Shown here: one piece after another, positions 1 to 11,030 of the stretch
Numbering within the stretch: the first letter of the stretch is position 1
How the letters are laid out: the number at the start of each line of letters is the position of its first letter
Assembly: GCA_900095095.1 (NCBI GenBank)
Contig: FMBT01000503.1
Coordinates: 1 to 64,000 of the forward strand
DNA length: 64,000 bases
Direction of reading: 5' to 3'
Origin: Fragilariopsis cylindrus CCMP1102
Taxonomy: Eukaryota; Bacillariophyta; Bacillariophyceae; Bacillariales; Bacillariaceae
Program-made: the position numbers and the translations under genes
Notes under the pieces: generated by a model
Told to the model about the DNA's origin: nothing
The model's database searches: none
Seen by the model: the letters and a program-made list of their open reading frames with translations, nothing else

Positions 1-511
1 CATGTCCGTGTCCATGTCCTCCTCCTCCTCTTGATGATGATAATGATGATGTTATTGAAGAACGATCAACATTGGACCATCTACTACTACTATTGCCACC
101 ATTGCCACCGTTGCCATTATTGTCACCACTGCTACGCCGACTATTATTGTGATCATTATTGTGATCATTATCCAGATTTGACCAACGGCTACTAATGCTA
201 CTACTTATTGTAGTTGATGGTCGATGTTGCTGTTGCTGTTGCTGCTGTTGACGAGAGGTAGTAGTACCACCACCATTGCCGCCATTGCCGCCGCCACCAA
301 TACCACGACGAGAGTTGATATTTTTTTCGTTATTAGTACCATTGCTAGTATTACTGCTGCTACCATCACAATGATTATTCTTCTTATGACGTAAATGAGG
401 TGGAATATATGCTGCTTGTACTGCTCGAAGCGTCGTAGGAGTAGGAGTAGGATTACTATTACTATTACTGCTACTATTACCACCGCTATTATTAGTAGTA
501 ATACCAGACAT
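1..511 (-). CDS. Ded1/DDX3-like DEAD-box RNA helicase, N-terminal part only
   Basis: Reading leftwards from an ATG at 511, the frame is open for 170 codons to the window edge. From residue 35 it contains YIPPHLRHKK, which matches the short eIF4E-binding type motif near the N terminus of Ded1/DDX3/PL10 translation-initiation helicases. A disordered Gly/Asn/Ser/Gln-rich stretch follows, with two RWSN boxes like the SRWS boxes of that family. The helicase core lies outside the window, so the call rests on the N-terminal motif and composition. If right, the product unwinds 5' leaders during translation initiation in the cytosol. It diverges from the HrpB-like gene with about 520 bp between starts. 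Another Gly/Asn-rich RNA-binding protein is possible but would not explain the YIPPHLR box. Confidence 0.7.
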   Translation of the reverse strand, partial: MSGITTNNSGGNSSSNSNSNPTPTPTTLRAVQAAYIPPHLRHKKNNHCDGSSSNTSNGTNNEKNINSRRGIGGGGNGGNGGGTTTSRQQQQQQQQHRPSTTISSSISSRWSNLDNDHNNDHNNSRRSSGDNNGNGGNGGNSSSRWSNVDRSSITSSLSSSRGGGGHGHGH

Positions 512-1030
512 TATTTATATATTATCACGTTGCTGTTACTGTTACTGTTACTGTTACTGTTACTATTCCTTTTCGTTCCGGTAGGGATAATAATAATAAT
601 AATAATAATAGTAATAATCAACTCGTTATAACAGTTCCGCCTATCTGGTTCGTTATTCTAATTGTTGTTTGCATCGGCTTTGAGATTGCTTGCTTCGATT
701 GCAACGCACAACTTCTAAGTGTTTTGCTGCTGAAGCCTTCGTTGGCTGTTTCTTGTTTTATTCTTCTTTATTTTTAATTCGTTGTCGTTCGCGCGCCCAT
801 GACTCGACTCGACTCACTCGTGACTTACCCATCAACACACACACAACACATTTTCAATATTTGTTTCATGTTGAAGACAAGAAGGTGCCGATGTGACAAT
901 ATAGCCAATTGCCAAAACCACATACAAGGATCAAGACCGAGCTATTTGTCAACTCGGTGTAAACGGAATTCGCTTGTTAATGGGTCATTGTGATGTCGCC
1001 GAACCGATAATGATTATTCCAAGAACAACG
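512..1030. promoter_or_regulatory. Shared divergent promoter region
   Basis: This gap separates the starts of two divergent helicase genes. It holds a GTTACT hexanucleotide repeat of about six units (about 531-566) and an ATA run (about 587-612), both in the 5' leader of the leftward gene. I see no other gene. The short open frames here are low-complexity by-products. Confidence 0.4.
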
Positions 1031-1282
1031 ATGGCGATTCCAATGAGGAAATCATCATCATACTCGTCGTCGTTGTCGACTTTTTATAGTCTCGTTGTTA
1101 TAATATTATGTATCCTCTCCATTGATATTATTTCGTCGGAGGTTGTCGCATTTCGTCCAGCAACAAAAATCACACGCAGTAGTACTACTACTAGCTGCAT
1201 ACTGATGAAATCAACAACGACACGACCACCAGCTTTAATAATCTCTTGCAACAAAAAAATATTATTGACGAGGGATTATTGG

Positions 1283-1324
<42 letters not shown>

Positions 1325-4300
1325 ACGAACAAATGCCATCCTTAGAACATCGATTAAGAGATGTTCTCGAACAGGAAGATGATGTCAACGAGAAACGATC
1401 TGAAAATCCCAACTCCTCCTCACAACAACTACCACAACCACCACAATTACTATTACCCATTTTTGATGTCTTACAATATGTTCGAGAAAGTTTATGTATC
1501 AGACCAAATTTGTTACTTCAAGCAAGTCCAGGGGCAGGTAAAACAACTATCGTTCCATTACAATTACTTCTTGATCTAATACTGAAAGAAAAAGAAAAAG
1601 AAAAAGTAGAAAAACAAGGAGGAACCAATGATAATAAAAACAGTCATGATAATCATAATAAAAAACAAATTCTTGTTGTTGCACCCCGTCGTGTTGCTGT
1701 ACGATCAGCAGCACAAAGGATGTCAACATTAATAGGAGAAGGTGATATGGTCGGTAATACAGTTGGATATGTAATGAGAGATGATGTCAAAGTATCAAAA
1801 AAAGGTGGTCATACCAGAATTAAAGTTGTGACAGATGGTGTATTATTAAATATGTTACGAGATGATCCTTATTTACAAAATATTGATACTGTTATATTAG
1901 ATGAATTTCATGAACGTGGTGTTGGATCGGATACATGTTTAGCTTTACTCAGAGAAGTTCAACAAAATTTTCGATCATCATCAAATGATGGTAATAATAA
2001 TGATACATTAAAAATTGTTGTGATGTCAGCTACCTTATTAGGGAAAGAAACAACAGCAGAAGAACAGGACAGTAGTAGTAATAATAAGGACGACGATGAC
2101 GATGACGATGACAAAAGTAGTAGTACTAGTGATGCTAACACACTCAGCACTGGTTCCAAATTGATGATGACCTTAGGAGGGAATTCTGAATGTGGGATTA
2201 TAGAAAGTGAAGGAAGGCAGTATCCTATTCAAATGCAATGGGCTAATCAGGTTGTAAAGATGATGTCTAGCGGTGGTGGTGGCAGCGCCGTCAATCGTAT
2301 CCCACCCTTGACAACACTTTTACGTGATAGAAAATTATTGATTGAAACAATATCAAATGTTGTTGATAAAGCAGCATTGAAAAATGCACCATCATTTGGT
2401 GATATACTCGTTTCCTTACCAGGTGTTGCAGAATGTAAAGGAGTTGTTCGTGAACTTACATCGAGAAGTTCCGTAACAAATGTTGCCGATGTATTTGCAT
2501 TGTATGGTGCGATGTCCAAGGACGAACAAGATCGAGTTTTATTTTATCCTGAACAACAACAACAACAGAAACAACCAGGATCCGATCAACGAAGACGACA
2601 ACGAGTCATCGTTTCGACACCTATCGCGGAAGCATCTTTGACGATACCAAAGGTGACATGTGTCGTCGATAGTGGATTACGACGAGAACCACGTTGTGAT
2701 ACCGATACTGGTATGCCACGATTAGTATCAGCAAAGATTTCACAAGCATCCTCTATCCAACGATCTGGTCGAGCGGGACGTGTCCAGGACGGATCATGTT
2801 TGCGATTGTATACAGAATCAGACTTTGATAATGAATTCATTGAACAAACTCCTCCTGAAATAGGTAAAGTTTATTTCATTTTTGTCCTTTGTTTCGATTT
2901 TTTTGTGTAAAATATACATGTATGTAATTTATTTGTATCCTTGTCTCTGGAAAACTTACTGTTTTCTTTGATTACACTCTCTCTTTTTCTTACTTCAGCT
3001 AGCACGGATCTGGCACCGATATTGTTGCTTTTAGCGGACTGGGGAACATCTACGTTATCGGAAATTATGCATGATATGCCATTCGTAGATCCACCTGATC
3101 GTAAATCACTCGAACTAGCCGAACGATTCCTACTTGAGATCGGAGCATTAGATAGGAAAGATAATAATCGGTTCATATTAACTGATCTAGGTCGTCGAAT
3201 CTCAAAAATGCCATGCCATCCGCGTTTAGCTGCTGCCATTTCGCAAGCAATAAAAAACTCTAACAGTAAGAATACAAGAAATGGCGACGACCAAAACGAA
3301 CAACGAGATGCAACTTATTTGGCTGGATCTATTGCAGCAGCCTTCTGCTTGGACAACGAATCGTCATCCCAAGCAATGGGTGGAAGCAGAAACAATGACG
3401 ACCCGAATCTAGTTTATACAATAGAATCTGTTCTTCAAAATTCTTTTAAATTCTCGGCGTTGCTACGGTTTGCTGGACGTGTTGCCGGTGCGGAGGGGAA
3501 GAATGCTGTACAAGAATTGAATAATGATAATGATTTTATGAGGAGAACATTTTCTAACCTAGGGAAAGCACTTCTTCCAGGTTTTATCGATTTGGTTGCG
3601 GAACGAAGAGGTGATGCTTCTTACGAATCATCGAATTACTTTCTGGCGGTAAGTTTATATGTGTATCATGGACAACAGCTTTCTTTTTATTTGAACTCTT
3701 TTCTCATAGTAAAACATATGTTGTCCGCATCGTTTTATCATACTACCTGATGTCTGCCATTATATTATGTAGCTGGGAAAATCTTGTAGATTGGATGGGA
3801 TGAGACAATCGCCACCGTACATATTGGCTGTTCAGACGAGTACCGGTCCTGATAGTATATCAAGGATACGATCATATGTTTCTCTCTCAAAGGAATTGCT
3901 GGACGATATTGCGATCGACAAAGAACTTATATATACTGTCCCAAGTAAAGGATACGAAGTTCGTGCAAAGCAAGTGAGAAGCGTTGGACAACTAGAACTC
4001 AGCTCTAGTCCACTACCAAGTCCGTCTCCCGAACAAAAATCTAAAGCTTTGTTTGAGGCAATGACTAGTTTAGGTGGTATTACATTCGCACTTTCGAAAT
4101 TTCTCTCTTCAAATGAGAAATCGCAAGTAGAAGAACTTACTGCAAGGATACGTCTTGACAAGGAACTTACCGGTGAAAATGACGACTGGCATCCGTGCTT
4201 CGATGAACGCATTGTAGGTGGTGACGAGGAATCGTGCACCAGTAGCAGTAGTGAACGCATACTAGTAGATCTCATAGAACCTTGGATTGGATCTATAAAG

Positions 4301-4852
4301 TCGTTGAAAGAATTACGAACTCTTGATATTTTGCGTTCTACACTATCACCGGAGCGACAACGATACCTCGACGAAAATTATCCCACCTCCGTAGACGCTC
4401 CAGACGGAACAAAAGTCCCAATTCGTTATATTCGAAACACTGGAGTAAGTAGTGGTAATTCGCAAACTGCTGCTACCACTAGCTGCCGTCCAATGGCGAC
4501 AGCGAAATTACAACAATTTTTCGGCGCTCATGAAACTTATCGAGTTGGTCCACCTAATGCGAGTAGGGTGCCGGTGACACTTTCACTAATTACTCCTGCT
4601 GGAAAGCCTTTGGCCGAAACAAGTGATTTGCCATTCTTTTGGAAGGAGGTGTATCCCTCGATTCGATCCGAAATGCGTGGTCGATATCCAAAACATCCAT
4701 GGCCTGATGATCCTTTAGTGGCTGTTGCGACTCGGAAAACAAAAAAGCAACTATCGAAAGATGGTGATAGTGATAGCACGACAACAAATATTAACGTTGA
4801 AACGAAGAAATCGGGGGGAAAGAATAATAGAAGAAGTAGGAAGAAAAAATAA
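1031..4852 (+). CDS. HrpB-type DExH ATP-dependent helicase, probably plastid-targeted
   Basis: Three exons: up to 2863, 2999-3648 and 3773-4852, with GT-AG introns of 135 and 124 bp. The main frame from M1246 gives 1115 residues. It has Walker A (PGAGKT, about residue 95), DEFH (about 217), SAT (about 260) and QRSGRAGR (about 504), then the HrpB-type C-terminal half after the first intron. HrpB proteins are DEAH/RHA-family helicases of bacteria and plastid-bearing eukaryotes. Just upstream, in another frame, an ATG at 1031 opens a hydrophobic signal peptide followed by VVAFRP, a good diatom plastid cleavage motif. That frame would join the helicase if the A7 run at 1253-1259 had one more A. 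A poly-Ser run encoded by TCA repeats (about 1285-1323) follows. Otherwise M1246 is the start. The helicase call is firm; plastid import is inference. Confidence 0.85.
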
Positions 4853-5524
4853 CATGAAATTTAAAGAGATACGGTAAACAATTCTTTGATCTTTTCTGCG
4901 TATTTACTTAATGACTATCAAGTAATTCTCCGGCATAAGAAGCTAACAAGTCACTAACAAGTCACTAACAAGAAATAATGCCTGGTCCAGTGCACTCGCG
5001 ATAAGGAAGAACGGAACGAATGGTCCTGTACGGCGGCGTACCGTCTCTCGCTTTACAGTATAACGTCGTCGTCGTTCCCACGGTACGAATGATCTCGGTA
5101 CGGCGCGTAACGTCTCTCGCTTTGTAGTATTATCGCGTCGTCGTCGGCGTCGTCGTGTCACTTCCAAAACCCGTATTTATAGTATAAACATAGACTATGT
5201 TATAGAGATACGGGGTAGATTGTGGGGATGTGTGAATCTTTAACATTATTTGCTAGCAGTACCCATGACATACCAAATATATTGATTAATCATAGTAGCT
5301 TTCCATATAATGATTAGCATAATCCTGATGCCTCAGTAGATACCTTTCATAATACACCACTGTACAATGTAAAAGCAATCTGTCAAATTTGGAAAAATGT
5401 AATATTAATTTGATTATTCAGCTATAATAAATATAAAAGGATATAGTAGTTTTGGTTTTTTTTTGGTCTAATATTATATTAGTGTAAATGTTACATAAAG
5501 TCTATATTATAGAAAATAAGATCT
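4853..5524. other. Convergent intergenic region with a degenerate direct repeat
   Basis: The 3' ends of the helicase gene and the antenna gene face each other here. A roughly 65-bp GC-rich unit occurs twice in tandem (about 5016-5085 and 5085-5147), each copy containing GTCTCTCGCTTT and a CGTCGT run. The 74-codon open frame across it is Arg-rich repeat translation and I do not accept it as a gene. The rest is AT-rich and holds nothing recognisable. Confidence 0.5.
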
Positions 5525-6205
5525 TTAAAATTGGATTGGGACAGAGGAAGGATCGAATCTGTTTTCGGCTAAACCAAGATTGACAAAGATTTCTTTTCCG
5601 TTGACAAGTTCTTGTGCAATAATACCGGCAATTCCAAGCATAGCAAGACGTCCGTTTTGTAATTCCTTTGTGTGAAGTTCATAGAATTCAGCTTCGTCAG
5701 TTGGTGCTAATCCAAGTGGATCAAAACCAACATCACCAGTGAAATAATCTTCATTGAAGACACGACCGGATCCAAAAACATCACCAGGTGCAGTCCATCC
5801 AGTTAATGCACGATTTAATTCAAATCCACCAATCACAACTCCCAAGAGTTCAAAAAATTGAGGTGATACGGCACGGACTTCGTCAAGATGACGGATGGCA
5901 GGACCAATATCCTTGATGTTGGATTCGAATAGAGGATGGAATTCAATTGGTTCTTCGGTGACAAGCATACCAATTGCGGCAAGCATGGCAACACGTCCGT
6001 GTTGGAGTTCAGCTTCACGGTATTGTTTGATGGTTTCGAAGTCTTTTCCTTCGCAGAATCCTAATGGATCGAAGGCACCGACAGGGTCGAGGGATCCAGG
6101 TAATCCGTATGCGAATTTAGTCGAATCTGGAACGAAGACAGGTGCAAGTGCGTTAACAGCAGGCACGATGGCAATAAGGGCAGCGGTTGCGATGGAGAAG
6201 TTCAT
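5525..6205 (-). CDS. Fucoxanthin-chlorophyll a/c binding protein, Lhcx-like
   Basis: A complete 226-residue light-harvesting protein. An N-terminal signal ending in VNALAP, a near-perfect ASAFAP-type cleavage site, sends it through the plastid ER. The mature chain has FDPLGF and FDPLGL boxes, helix 1 with E66-x-x-H69-G-R71 and helix 3 with E181-x-x-N184-G-R186. These are the paired chlorophyll ligands and salt-bridge residues of the LHC superfamily. The helix-1 sequence (YREAELQHGRVAML) and the C-terminal AQELVNGK resemble diatom Lhcx (LI818-like) proteins, which act in non-photochemical quenching, more than the Lhcf antenna. It is intronless, and codon use is clean, as expected for a highly expressed gene. 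The numbered paralogue cannot be fixed without an alignment. Confidence 0.9.
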   Translation of the reverse strand: MNFSIATAALIAIVPAVNALAPVFVPDSTKFAYGLPGSLDPVGAFDPLGFCEGKDFETIKQYREAELQHGRVAMLAAIGMLVTEEPIEFHPLFESNIKDIGPAIRHLDEVRAVSPQFFELLGVVIGGFELNRALTGWTAPGDVFGSGRVFNEDYFTGDVGFDPLGLAPTDEAEFYELHTKELQNGRLAMLGIAGIIAQELVNGKEIFVNLGLAENRFDPSSVPIQF

Positions 6206-7788
6206 TTTATTTTGTTTGTAGTTTTGTTTGTATATGCGTTTGAATGGTTTGCAAATTTGATTTTATGTGAGAAGTACAAAGCAAAGAAATAACGAGCGAA
6301 GGATGAAAAAGACAATTTGACTTTCGGTAATGCTTTTGCTTTGTTTTTTACACAAGTGATGGATATCGTACGTGTTCTGAAATGCATAGTCATCAGACCA
6401 GCTACCGTTTTTACGATTGATTCATTTTGTCGCTATGTTATTGGATCTGGATCTTCTTGGAACACACAAACGGTACAGCAGGCTCACAGTCGCTGTTACA
6501 AGAAGAATGGATGCGACGTACGTTTTTTTTTCGTTTTTGCGTAAGATATAACTGAGCCAATGAATCGAAGGAATCGAATCACATTTAAGAATGCTTTTAT
6601 ATTTTTCGCTGACGAACATCTTTGACGTGTGTACGACGCGAGAAATGCCTCCGTCAAATTACGACGTCGTCCTAATTGAACCAATGGAATTGGGTCACAT
6701 CATCTAGGGAATGCAATCCCATTTTTAAAAGAATCTGACGGAACATATTTGACGTGGATCGGAACTACTAGTACTGTATTTGGCTATTTTAGTTGTGGAC
6801 ACAACGTCATTCGAAGATTTAATGACTGGACATAGTTTTTTTCAGTTTTAAATGTTGTTGGCAACTAATGAGTGGCGACGACAGAGACAAATATAATTCG
6901 CGCGCGATTGAGGATGACGCATGGAACACATAAAAATTTAGGGTATCTGTTGCTTATCGATATGTGAAAGACCTACGTACCGGTACTGTAGAACTACTGT
7001 AGATGTACTAGTAAGTACCGGTTGTACTAGTACGTTGTTCGTTGTTCAGCAGCGGACAATTAACAATAACCAAAAGAAAATACTTACTGTCTCTGTACAG
7101 CTGATCGATGGTCAGTTTTTTATACACCCATGATAATTACTATCATGAAAGACGTACATTGTGAAGAAGAAAAAATGTAGGGTCTTGTGGGAAATTAGAT
7201 TCTGTAAAATTGATAGATACTGAATTAGTCGCACTTCTTGGTGTTTTCCAAATCGCCAATCGTGCGTATTCATTCATACGTGATATGATATGTCGCCGGA
7301 ATGGCGGATGGTGTCAAAACAAACATACAAAAACTGCTCGGGCACCATTTTTCATACCACAGGACTTCACTGAAAAACGAACAAGACCAGCATGTGTAAA
7401 TGATTGAGTCACCTAAGTACCGTATGAGCCGGTGAAAGAGAGATAGAGACAGGTGAGACAGAGATAGATAGATAGATAGAGATAGAGAGGAGAAATGAAT
7501 GTTGTTATGAGCGTGTATGAGTGAATGTTTCCATGAACGTACTGCATGGGACGAGGCGAGTTCGAAGATGATGTACCGTCTCAGTCGAAAAATAGTATTG
7601 GCTAAGTGCACTCATGCATAATGGTGATGCTGCTTTATAGTTGGTACTTATGACGAAGAGTAGATCTAGATAGATGCATGAAAAATAGAATTTTGACTAA
7701 TCGTAAATGTTTGTATGTAATGTACAGGAGAAATCTTATGCAGTGCTTTTGACTGTAGCGGTAAAAATGATGTAATTGTGTGGGTCTG
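6206..7788. other. Upstream region of the Lhcx-like gene; otherwise no gene seen
   Basis: Apart from the duplicated module, this stretch holds poly-pyrimidine and GATA-type microsatellites (for example the GATA/GAGA run at about 7437-7490) and short open frames without protein-like composition. I see no conserved coding or RNA signal. Confidence 0.4.
6557..6756. promoter_or_regulatory. Duplicated CCAAT...TGACGT module upstream of the Lhcx-like gene
   Basis: Two diverged copies of a roughly 75-bp segment lie at 6557-6629 and 6681-6756. Each begins with CCAAT, runs through an AT-rich middle and ends in GAACAT-(C/A)-TTTGACGTG. TGACGT occurs at 6623-6628 and 6750-6755, with a third, inverted copy just beyond at 6804-6809. 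These lie roughly 420-600 bp before the ATG. TGACGT is the core of diatom CO2/cAMP-responsive elements and of the aureochrome bZIP site. A role in light or carbon control of this gene is inference. Confidence 0.45.
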
Positions 7789-8388
7789 TCAAAAAGAAAA
7801 ATCAAAGTGGCTATGATGCCGTCGATGACTTCGTTTGTTCCGCTGCCTACCATTAGTAGTAGTATATTCCATTTGACTATCCTTCTCGCTCTCACTCTCG
7901 ATCTCGTTCTCGTCCTCGTCAAAGCTGATGCTGATGCTGTCGTCAAGAACGATCATCTTTGTTGGAGATAAAGCAGGTTGCGTCATTATTCTGGTGGAAT
8001 TGGTGGGCGAATCCATCATCTCCATGGTCATCGTTTTTTCTCTCTGTGGTTCCTCAATTGTTGAAAGCTTATCATATGTTGCTTCTTCTTTGAGTGTAAT
8101 ATCCATCGACGAATCCTGTACTTGTCTTTCATCGTTTATGTTCCATACCTTGATTAGATCATTTCCATATATCATTTCTTCTGGTATGAACAATTGGGAA
8201 CTATAGCCTTGTATCCTTCTTAGCTCTACCGCAGCTGTATTTGACTTTGCGGTTACGTCGACCACAATAACGCTCGACGATGATGAAGCGTCACCCCCCG
8301 TGGGAACGATAGAGATGCTTTCGATGGTATTGCTTGGTCTGTAGCTGAGAATATCATTGTTTTCGTTTGTTATTGTGTTTGTCATCAT
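7789..8388 (-). CDS. Unrecognised acidic protein with basic C-terminal tail
   Basis: A 199-residue open frame from ATG 8388. The N-terminal 90 residues are moderately complex (VIVVDVTAKSNTAAVELRRI, then FIPEEMIYGNDLIKVW) and look like real protein. The middle is Ser/Thr/Glu/Met-rich, then an acidic run rich in Asp, Glu and Ser, and finally a basic tail, RQRNKRSHRRHHSH. I see no signal peptide, membrane segment or known domain. It faces the Lhcx-like gene's upstream region from the same strand. It could be a nuclear or cytosolic regulatory protein, but nothing in the sequence proves that; it might also be a chance frame. Confidence 0.45.
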   Translation of the reverse strand: MMTNTITNENNDILSYRPSNTIESISIVPTGGDASSSSSVIVVDVTAKSNTAAVELRRIQGYSSQLFIPEEMIYGNDLIKVWNINDERQVQDSSMDITLKEEATYDKLSTIEEPQREKTMTMEMMDSPTNSTRIMTQPALSPTKMIVLDDSISISFDEDENEIESESEKDSQMEYTTTNGRQRNKRSHRRHHSHFDFSF

Positions 8389-11030
8389 TGTGTGGGAATC
8401 GAATGTGTTTCTCCTAATTATTTGTAGTGAGTGTTTATTTTGATCGATAATCAGTTTTTATGTCTAGGGTTGTCTCAAGAACAGACAGAACAATCATGAA
8501 GAAGGCAGAGAAAATGTTTTCTTCGACAAATTCGCGGAGTGGGCTGCAGCTTGCTTGGCAAGTTTGTATTTTGCTGGACACGAACGGAAATAGTACGAAC
8601 AACACAGCCAAAAAACTGTTGTAATTATAATTTATTTAAGAAAATAAATCGAATTGCGTAAAATGGCTTAAATACTATATTTTGACTTCAACAATTTTTC
8701 TAGACGCCATGTCGCTTTCGCGCTGATGTAAACGTGAAAGATAGTCTGTTTACCTGTTAGATTTTAGCAGTCCTCACTTCACACTTCACTTCTAAAGATC
8801 CGCATGCATATAACAATGTGGGACCACCACAGTATGCCATGATATCAAGGAAATCTTGGAAGACTGCATAGCAGTAAAAGGAAGAGTTGACAAATAATAG
8901 TCCATTCTTGCCATGCCTACTTCTAGACTACTTGTATAGGATAGATAGATAGGACTTGGTATTGCAATAGAATGTAATTGTGAGTTATTAGTGTTGTAAT
9001 GCTTATTGGGCACGAGCCGTTACTCCTAACTACTTTAATCATGAGTTCCTACTCATGGCTAAGCATTGAATCAGTTTCAGTGCACGGCAATTCTGACTAA
9101 TGTCTATGATAGTGCTAGTAGTGTAGTATTCCGAAATTGTGCTTTCAGATGAGTAAGCAAGTAGTAATTAGTATGTTGTCCTCAACCTACCACTACGTTT
9201 GATGACTTAACAGATGAGATATTAAGCGTGATAGGGATATGATAATCAACAAGCACGCAAGTTTCTGCCAACTATAGATATAGAATAAAACAACAATGGA
9301 CTGAAGATAGATATATTATTTTTGTGACGGATTGATGGCACAAAAATAATTAACTGTAGTAAACGTAGATGAACAGTAATGGTGGGCCAACTGATGACTT
9401 ACTAACTTTCTAAGGTGCTCTCATACAGATAGATCAATAGGATACAAGGATGCAACTTTGGTATAGTGGATTAGAGCAGGCAGCAGTAGTGTGAAGTGCG
9501 CAGTCCGGGTGGGACAAAGATTGATAAAAATAGGACATATTATAGTATTAGTTTTTATTCTCTTCTTGGCGTTCTTGCATACTGGCCAAATCAAATGGTA
9601 TTGCAGGAGGTACTTGGTGCTGCACTTCCAGTAGAACATACAGTTCAGAGTAACCGCTCACATTCTTCCAATAATAAATAGATAAATGTGTTAACATGGC
9701 AACTATCCATTCATAATAAATGTGTAGCATCCTTGCCATGGTGGATACCATACAATTACAGGAGCTATAGAACACAATGTGTTGAATGATATACTCAGCT
9801 GCACTGTACTAGTGATAAAAAATATCATCATACAACAAGCCTAGGTAGCACCTTGAGGCCTACATAACGCCTCAGAATTGGACTAAAGGAGACAGATTCC
9901 ATGTCAAGAAGTTGCTGGGAATGTGTGCAATTTGTTTGCTCACTATGGCATTGACATGTTCAGAATTAAATGAACCGCTAACTTAACTCCAATTGTCATG
10001 CTTTTAGATGAGAGTTCTCCAGGGCACACCAATAATTTAAGAGAAAATAAAATATTTACACAATATTTTTACTACAATTTGCATCTCGGTTGCTGCGGGT
10101 ACCTTAATAAGCATTGAAATTATCTATGATATCTTCTTAGCCAAATAGGGGCATCATGGGTTGTTATAAAATGCCGGTTGGTTTGTATTCAAATCCTGCA
10201 TCATACATTGCTCCTTTGGTTCTCACAGTATACATACCTACCTATTTCCACCCAAGATGTGTTTGAGAGTTTTGAGCTGCAATATTTCCAGTATGGAAAG
10301 CTATAATTAAGACACCTAACAATCAGGCAATGGAGTGTCTATCTTGTACATGGAAATCGGATGCCTTTTCCACTCAAGAAATAGCAGTATGATCTGCACT
10401 CTAATCCTGAAAGCTGGACACGGATCACCCCAGGATGATTAAAATAAATGTACCCAGCATAAAAATAGACTATCTAAACCATATATCATATCTAGAAGTC
10501 ATCCCTAACATAAATTCTAATATTGGTTTATGAAATCACAACAAGCAAAAGCTGTGACACACAGTTGATAATAATTAGAATAAGTATGCTTATTCATCTA
10601 TTGATATCCAATGTGCTTGAAAACAATATAGACTACTGGATGATGAACTCTTAATTAATAGATCTATAACACAGCAACTAACCATCATTCGAACACAGTC
10701 AAAGCTAATACGACGATGATTCAAGAATACAAAATAAAATGAGTATAATTAATTCAGTATTGATTTTTTGAAATATCGAGTAGCTTTATTTTATATTCAA
10801 AATGAGATAATACTCAAATTTTGCTTTATTTTTATCGATACTATTATTATGCGTAGCTATCGACATATTATGATGACGACATGGAAACCAATATTCATTA
10901 TTTTCTATTGTGATAATAAAAATAATGTTTTCGCAAAATATATATATATTCACAACCGATCCCATTATTATTTATTTATTTATTTTAGCGTAATACAAGT
11001 TCTCCTCTTTTCTTTTACTGTTTATTAATT
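8389..11030. other. 2.6-kb AT-rich stretch with no recognisable gene
   Basis: No open frame here has convincing protein character and I find no tRNA or rRNA. Base texture differs from neighbouring intergenic DNA: mixed sequence with few trinucleotide repeats, resembling the flanks of the Copia fossils elsewhere in the window. It may be a very old element insertion, but I cannot identify any part of it. The last 300 bp, rich in TTATTTATT-type sequence, is the 3' flank of the LOV gene. Confidence 0.3.

Noticed and set aside
1191-1460. Minus-strand open frame with a long Asp run opposite the HrpB gene
   Set aside because: It is the complement of a TCA/ATC microsatellite inside the helicase N terminus and has no protein-like composition outside the run.
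4943-5167. Arg-rich 74-codon minus frame
   Set aside because: It is translation of the GC-rich tandem repeat (CGTCGT runs), with no start context or conserved block.
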